Shown: positions 60,780 to 64,000 of the stretch, piece after piece | Layout of the letters: every line of letters starts with the position of its first letter | Numbering within the stretch: the first letter of the stretch is position 1 | From: Candidatus Binatia bacterium | GTDB lineage: Bacteria; Vulcanimicrobiota; Vulcanimicrobiia; Vulcanimicrobiales; Vulcanimicrobiaceae | Reading direction: 5' to 3' | NCBI GenBank assembly: GCA_035541935.1 | Contig: DATKMJ010000067.1 | Span: 62,001 to 126,000 of the forward strand | DNA length: 64,000 nt | Position numbers and translations under genes: made by a program | The notes under the pieces: generated by a model | Database searches by the model: none | The model's input: the letters and a program-made list of their open reading frames with translations, nothing else | Told to the model about the DNA's origin: nothing

Positions 60780-61751
60780 TTGGCGACGGCGAAGGAAGTG
60801 TCGGCCGTGGATCTTTCGTCGACGACCGTTTACGCGGATGGTCGCTTCCTCAACTACGAGGACGCAAAAGTCGGCTTGCTCACGCACGGTTTGCAATACG
60901 GCACCGGCTGTTTCGAGGGCATTCGCGGCTACTGGGTGCCCGAAGAGCGCGATCTCTTTCTCGTGCTGTTGCCCGACCACTACGAGCGCCTCGAGACTTC
61001 CGCGAAGATTCTCACGATGGAGCTTCCCAATAGCGTCGACGAGCTCGTCGACATCACGATCGAGCTCTGCGTGCGCAACCGGTTCGAGTGCGACGTCTAC
61101 ATCCGGCCGTTCGCGTACAAGGCCGCCGAAGACGTCGGCGTGCGGTTGCACAACGTGCCCGACGCATTCGCGATCGTTCCGATTCCGTTCAAGCCGTATA
61201 TCGATGCGGTCCGCGGTCTCGACGTATGCGTCAGCTCCTGGCGTCGCGCCGACGACACGATGGCGCCGCCCCGCGCGAAGATCACCGGTCTCTACGTCAA
61301 CTCCGCGCTGGCGAAGAGCGAGGCGGTGCTCAACGGCTACGACGAGGCGATCCTGCTCTCGCACGACGGCCACGTCTCCGAAGGCTCCGCCGAGAACATC
61401 TTTTTAGTGCGGCGCGGCGTTCTCTACACGCCCGATCCGTCGCAGAACGTGCTCGAAGGCGTCACGCGCCGCGCGATCATGGATATCGCGCGCGAAGAGC
61501 TCGGCGTCGAGGTCGTCGAGCGTTCGATCGACCGCGGCGAGCTCTACTCGGCCGACGAAGTCTTCTTCACGGGCACGGCGGTCGGCATCTGCGCGGTCGC
61601 GTCGATCGATCGGCGCACGGTCGGCAACGGTACCGCCGGCGTGCTGACGAAGCGTCTCGCCGCGATGTACGATCGCATCGTTACCGGGCGCGACCCGCGC
61701 TACGCGTCGTGGCTGACCAGGACTTACGCCTCCGCGAGAATCAGCGCGTAG
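60780..61751 (+). CDS. ilvE: Branched-chain amino acid aminotransferase (class IV PLP)
   Basis: The 323-residue protein starts at TTG 60780 after GGAGGAG. It has the class IV fold: VYADGRFLNYEDAKVGLLTH and GLQYGTGCFEGIRGYW, and a PLP Lys in KITGLYVNSALAKSEAVLNG. The substrate-side motif LLSHDGHVSEGSAENIFLVR is also present. It transaminates Leu, Ile and Val with 2-oxoglutarate. The gene is divergent from fdhA. IlvE and D-amino acid transaminase share this fold; the motifs favour IlvE. Confidence 0.92.
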   Translation: MATAKEVSAVDLSSTTVYADGRFLNYEDAKVGLLTHGLQYGTGCFEGIRGYWVPEERDLFLVLLPDHYERLETSAKILTMELPNSVDELVDITIELCVRNRFECDVYIRPFAYKAAEDVGVRLHNVPDAFAIVPIPFKPYIDAVRGLDVCVSSWRRADDTMAPPRAKITGLYVNSALAKSEAVLNGYDEAILLSHDGHVSEGSAENIFLVRRGVLYTPDPSQNVLEGVTRRAIMDIAREELGVEVVERSIDRGELYSADEVFFTGTAVGICAVASIDRRTVGNGTAGVLTKRLAAMYDRIVTGRDPRYASWLTRTYASARISA

Positions 61752-62706
61752 GCGGCGCGTCCGCGTCGCCGCCCGGAGAGCCCTCGTTCCAATAGTCGGC
61801 GTCGGGCGACGCCGCGAAGCCGGTCGCGGAGCGCCAGCGCGCCATCCGCAATTCTTGGTCGTACGTTAGGCGCGAGACCGCGTGGATGAAGGAGCGTCCG
61901 AGGTTCTGCGACGGCAGCGCGGTCGTCATCACGGCGATCGCGTACGGCGCGTCGGCGGCGAAGACGATGCCCGCGTCGTTGAGCGTGTCGTAGAGCGATC
62001 CCGTCTTGTGCGCGATCGCGACGTCGTCGGGAAGCGGCTCGGGCAGCAGCGTGTTGTACTGGTCGGCCTCGAGAATCCCGATCATCTCGTTCGACGACCA
62101 TTGATCCACCAGCTCGCGCCGCGCCATCAGCGTGAGAAGGCGCACGAGATCGGCCGGTGACGTCCGCAGCGTCTCGCGAATCGCCCAACCCTCGGTGCGC
62201 ACGTCTCCCGCGAGGTGCGTGTGCGCCAGGCCGAGCGAGTACATCTGACGGTTGATGTTGCGCCGCCCGACGAGCCGAATGAGCATGTTCGTCGCGGTAT
62301 TGTCGCTGACGTCAATCATCTTCTCGAGCAGCAGCGAGACCGGATACGACGTTCCGGCGGGCGCGTCGCAGAGGTCCCCCGAGCCGTAATCCTTATCCGA
62401 CGCGAGCAGCGTCACGCGGCGGCGCAGGTCGAAGCGCCCGGCTTCGAGCTGGGTGAAGACCTCGACCATCACGGGAAGCTTGATCGTCGATGCCGCCGGC
62501 ATGCTTTTGCTCGCGTTGAAGCCCGCGTGATAGCCGGTGCTGAGATCGACGACGTCGAGCGCGCTTGCGGCCGGCAGCCGGTGCGCCATCACGCGAACGT
62601 CGGAATCGAGCCGGGCGAGGGGCGGCGGGAGATACGCACGCGCCGGCAGGGCCGGGAAGAGCGCAACCGAGAGGATGAATGCAGCAAAGGCCGCGCGCCG
62701 CAGCAT
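61741..62706 (-). CDS. Class A beta-lactamase-like serine hydrolase, exported
   Basis: The ATG at 62706 gives 321 residues with a signal peptide (AAFAAFILSVALFPALPARA). All three class A signatures are present: S-x-x-K (STIK, Ser73/Lys76), SDN (134-136) and KTG (234-236, HKTGSLYDT). The omega-loop Glu166 counterpart cannot be assigned with confidence. It may be a true beta-lactamase or a related serine hydrolase. Its 3' end overlaps ilvE by 11 nt. Confidence 0.88.
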   Translation of the reverse strand: MLRRAAFAAFILSVALFPALPARAYLPPPLARLDSDVRVMAHRLPAASALDVVDLSTGYHAGFNASKSMPAASTIKLPVMVEVFTQLEAGRFDLRRRVTLLASDKDYGSGDLCDAPAGTSYPVSLLLEKMIDVSDNTATNMLIRLVGRRNINRQMYSLGLAHTHLAGDVRTEGWAIRETLRTSPADLVRLLTLMARRELVDQWSSNEMIGILEADQYNTLLPEPLPDDVAIAHKTGSLYDTLNDAGIVFAADAPYAIAVMTTALPSQNLGRSFIHAVSRLTYDQELRMARWRSATGFAASPDADYWNEGSPGGDADAPPTR

Positions 62707-62768
62707 TTGCCTTGCTACTCCCGGGGGCGCGGCAAGACCTGCGGGCGGCCGAAACGAAGGCTGCGCGC

Positions 62769-63656
62769 GTGAGCACGACGTTTTCACCGGTGCGGCGCGT
62801 CGACATCGTCGGCGTTCCGATGGATCTGGGCGCGAGCCGTCGCGGCGTGGACATGGGCCCGTCGGCGGTGCGCTACGCGAAACTGAACGACGCGGTACGG
62901 CGGCTCGGCATCGTCACGATCATCGACCGCGGAAACCTCTACGTCCCGATCCGCGAGTCGGCCGAGGCAACCGACTCCTCGGCGAAATTCCTCGACGTCA
63001 TCACCGAGATCTGCGACGACCTCGCGAAGATCGTCGAAGATGCCATACGCTCCGGGGGCCTGCCGATCGTCCTCGGCGGCGATCACTCGATCGCAATGGG
63101 AACGCTCGCGGGTCTCACCGCTGCGTACGGAGCGCCGCCGGGACTCGTCTGGATCGACGCGCACGCCGACATCAATAACCCCGAGAGCTCCAGCAGCGGC
63201 AACGTCCACGGCATGCCGCTCTACTTTGCGCTACGCAACGGCTTCGCCGTGCCCTCGAGAACGGTGCAGATCGGCCTGCGCGACGTAGATCCGAACGAGA
63301 AGCGGCTGTTGCACGAGTTCGGCGTCAAGGCGTTTACGATGACCGACGTGGACAAGCTCGGAATGATGCGCGTGATGGAAGAGGCTCGAGATATCGCCGG
63401 TGCGGATAAGCGCCCGATCCACGTCTCGTTCGATATGGACGCGATAGACCCGAGCGAGGCGCCCGGCACGGGCACGCCCGTGAAGGGCGGCCTGAGTTAC
63501 CGCGAAGCGCACCTCGTGATGGAGATGCTCCACGACAGCGGACAGCTCGGCTCGATCGAAATGGTCGAGATCAATCCGATCCTCGATAACCGCAATCAGA
63601 CCGCGACGCTCGCGGTCGGCTTGATCTGCTCCGGCCTCGGAAAATCTATCCTCTAG
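62769..63656 (+). CDS. Arginase
   Basis: The GTG at 62769 gives 295 residues. The ureohydrolase metal-binding motifs are intact: GGDHSIAMG, IDAHADINNPESSSSGNVHG and SFDMDAIDPSEAPGTGTPVK. GNVHGMPLYF favours arginase over agmatinase. It converts arginine to ornithine and urea using two Mn ions. The dispersed-repeat cluster begins right after the stop. Confidence 0.94.
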   Translation: MSTTFSPVRRVDIVGVPMDLGASRRGVDMGPSAVRYAKLNDAVRRLGIVTIIDRGNLYVPIRESAEATDSSAKFLDVITEICDDLAKIVEDAIRSGGLPIVLGGDHSIAMGTLAGLTAAYGAPPGLVWIDAHADINNPESSSSGNVHGMPLYFALRNGFAVPSRTVQIGLRDVDPNEKRLLHEFGVKAFTMTDVDKLGMMRVMEEARDIAGADKRPIHVSFDMDAIDPSEAPGTGTPVKGGLSYREAHLVMEMLHDSGQLGSIEMVEINPILDNRNQTATLAVGLICSGLGKSIL

Positions 63657-63660
63657 CCCC

Positions 63661-63836
63661 CGTGTCACCGTTGTCACCCTGAGCGTCGTCGTGTCACCCT
63701 GAGCGCAGTCGAAGGGCTGAGCGTGTGTCACCCTGAGCGTAGTCGAAGGGCGAAGGGCGAAGGGCCCGTGTCACCGTGTCACCGTTGTCATCCTGAGCGG
63801 AGTCGAAGGGCGAAGGGCGAAGGGCGAAGGGCGAAA
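63661..63836. repeat. Dispersed-repeat cluster with heptamer runs
   Basis: At least four copies of GTGTCACCCTGAGCGYAGTC or GTCATCCTGAGCGGAGTCGA are separated by runs of the heptamer CGAAGGG (up to four tandem). It fills the space between arginase and the partial minus-strand gene and continues into that gene's 3' end. Confidence 0.9.
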
Positions 63837-64000
63837 GCTTGATCGTCGCTACGCCCTGACACGCAACGCCGCCGCCGCAAACCGCGGGGTCCCAACTTGC
63901 GTCGGCGAGCAGCGACCGAATGCGGCTCTCGGTCTGCGCATCGATCGGCGGGTCGAACGTGATGCTCTGCGTGCGTCCGTCGTCGCCGACGGTGACGACG
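63694..64000 (-). CDS. Partial gene with repeat-encoded C-terminus, possibly TonB-like
   Basis: A minus-strand frame enters from the window end and runs to a TGA at 63694-63696. About 55 residues look like genuine protein (VTVGDDGRTQSITFDPPIDA then QTESRIRSLLADASWDPAVC, then GGGVACQGVATIKL), loosely like the end of an energy-transducing TonB or secreted domain. The next 45 or so residues (SPFALRPSPFDSAQDD) are translation of the repeat cluster. The true end of the ancestral protein probably lies near 63835. Confidence 0.5.
   Translation of the reverse strand, partial: VVTVGDDGRTQSITFDPPIDAQTESRIRSLLADASWDPAVCGGGVACQGVATIKLSPFALRPSPFDSAQDDNGDTVTRALRPSPFDYAQGDTRSALRLRSG

Noticed and set aside
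63661-63836. Insertion sequence or transposon end.
   Set aside because: No transposase ORF, no terminal inverted repeats and no target duplication are visible; only short repeat units and CGAAGGG heptamers.

Overview
The window is a GC-rich, very gene-dense bacterial chromosome segment. The organism looks diderm: it has an LptA/OstA-like periplasmic protein, a TonB-receptor-like barrel, a cytochrome-porin and lipoproteins. It also carries a SigB/SigF-type sigma factor with RsbV- and RsbW-like partners, which is more typical of Terrabacteria. A lineage near Candidatus Eremiobacterota (WPS-2) fits this mix, but that is inference. Genes are packed in short operons with many GTGA, TTGA or 8-nt overlaps and frequent GTG/TTG starts.

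Layout. 1-9.2 kb: F-type ATP synthase (end of atpF, then atpH-A-G-D-C), murA, an mreB/mbl homologue, a Sua5/YrdC protein and an LptA-like protein. 9.2-20.6 kb: rarA, a cysteine desulfurase, a DUF948/YtxH/RsbV/RsbW/sigma cluster, alaS, two envelope proteins, and on the minus strand a thioredoxin-fold YyaL-like protein with a small membrane protein. 20.6-24.6 kb: NHEJ genes, with LigD split into phosphoesterase-ligase and polymerase genes, plus Ku, and a GNAT gene. 24.6-33.4 kb: MFS transporter, HtrA-like protease, tRNA-Leu(CAG), cyclophilin lipoprotein, lipid kinase, a winged-helix/TPR regulator and a YtrA-type GntR/ABC operon with a recognisable promoter and operator.

33.4-43.1 kb is a long minus-strand cluster for extracytoplasmic electron transfer and quinone synthesis: two cupredoxin lipoproteins, a cupredoxin-SCO fusion, a Cyc2-like single-haem cytochrome-porin, a two-component system, UbiD, UbiA and a type-1 periplasmic binding protein. 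43.1-55.2 kb: TonB-receptor-like barrel, pnp and rpsO separated by a split transketolase, an SDR, DHFR-like and PfpI-like proteins, a degenerate ABC ATPase with a membrane protein, PolX and an alpha/beta hydrolase.

55.2-60.7 kb holds an NAD-type formate dehydrogenase operon. Its catalytic subunit has an in-frame TGA at the exact FdhF/FdhA selenocysteine position, followed by a hairpin matching the E. coli fdhF SECIS in spacing and loop, so it is a selenoprotein. The alpha subunit is split: the catalytic part comes first, then a NuoE-NuoF fusion, then the N-terminal ferredoxin plus Mo-bisMGD [4Fe-4S] domain part, then fdhD. The window ends with a branched-chain aminotransferase, a class A beta-lactamase-like protein, an arginase and a partial minus-strand gene.

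A dispersed repeat (core GTCATCCTGAGCGGAGTCGA) recurs. It lies in the atpG leader, in frame inside atpG and inside a membrane-protein gene, as a 23-bp tandem array at the fdhA-N/fdhD junction, and in a cluster at 63.66-63.84 kb that encodes the tail of the last gene. It appears to have invaded reading frames, supplying a stop codon and replacing a start codon.
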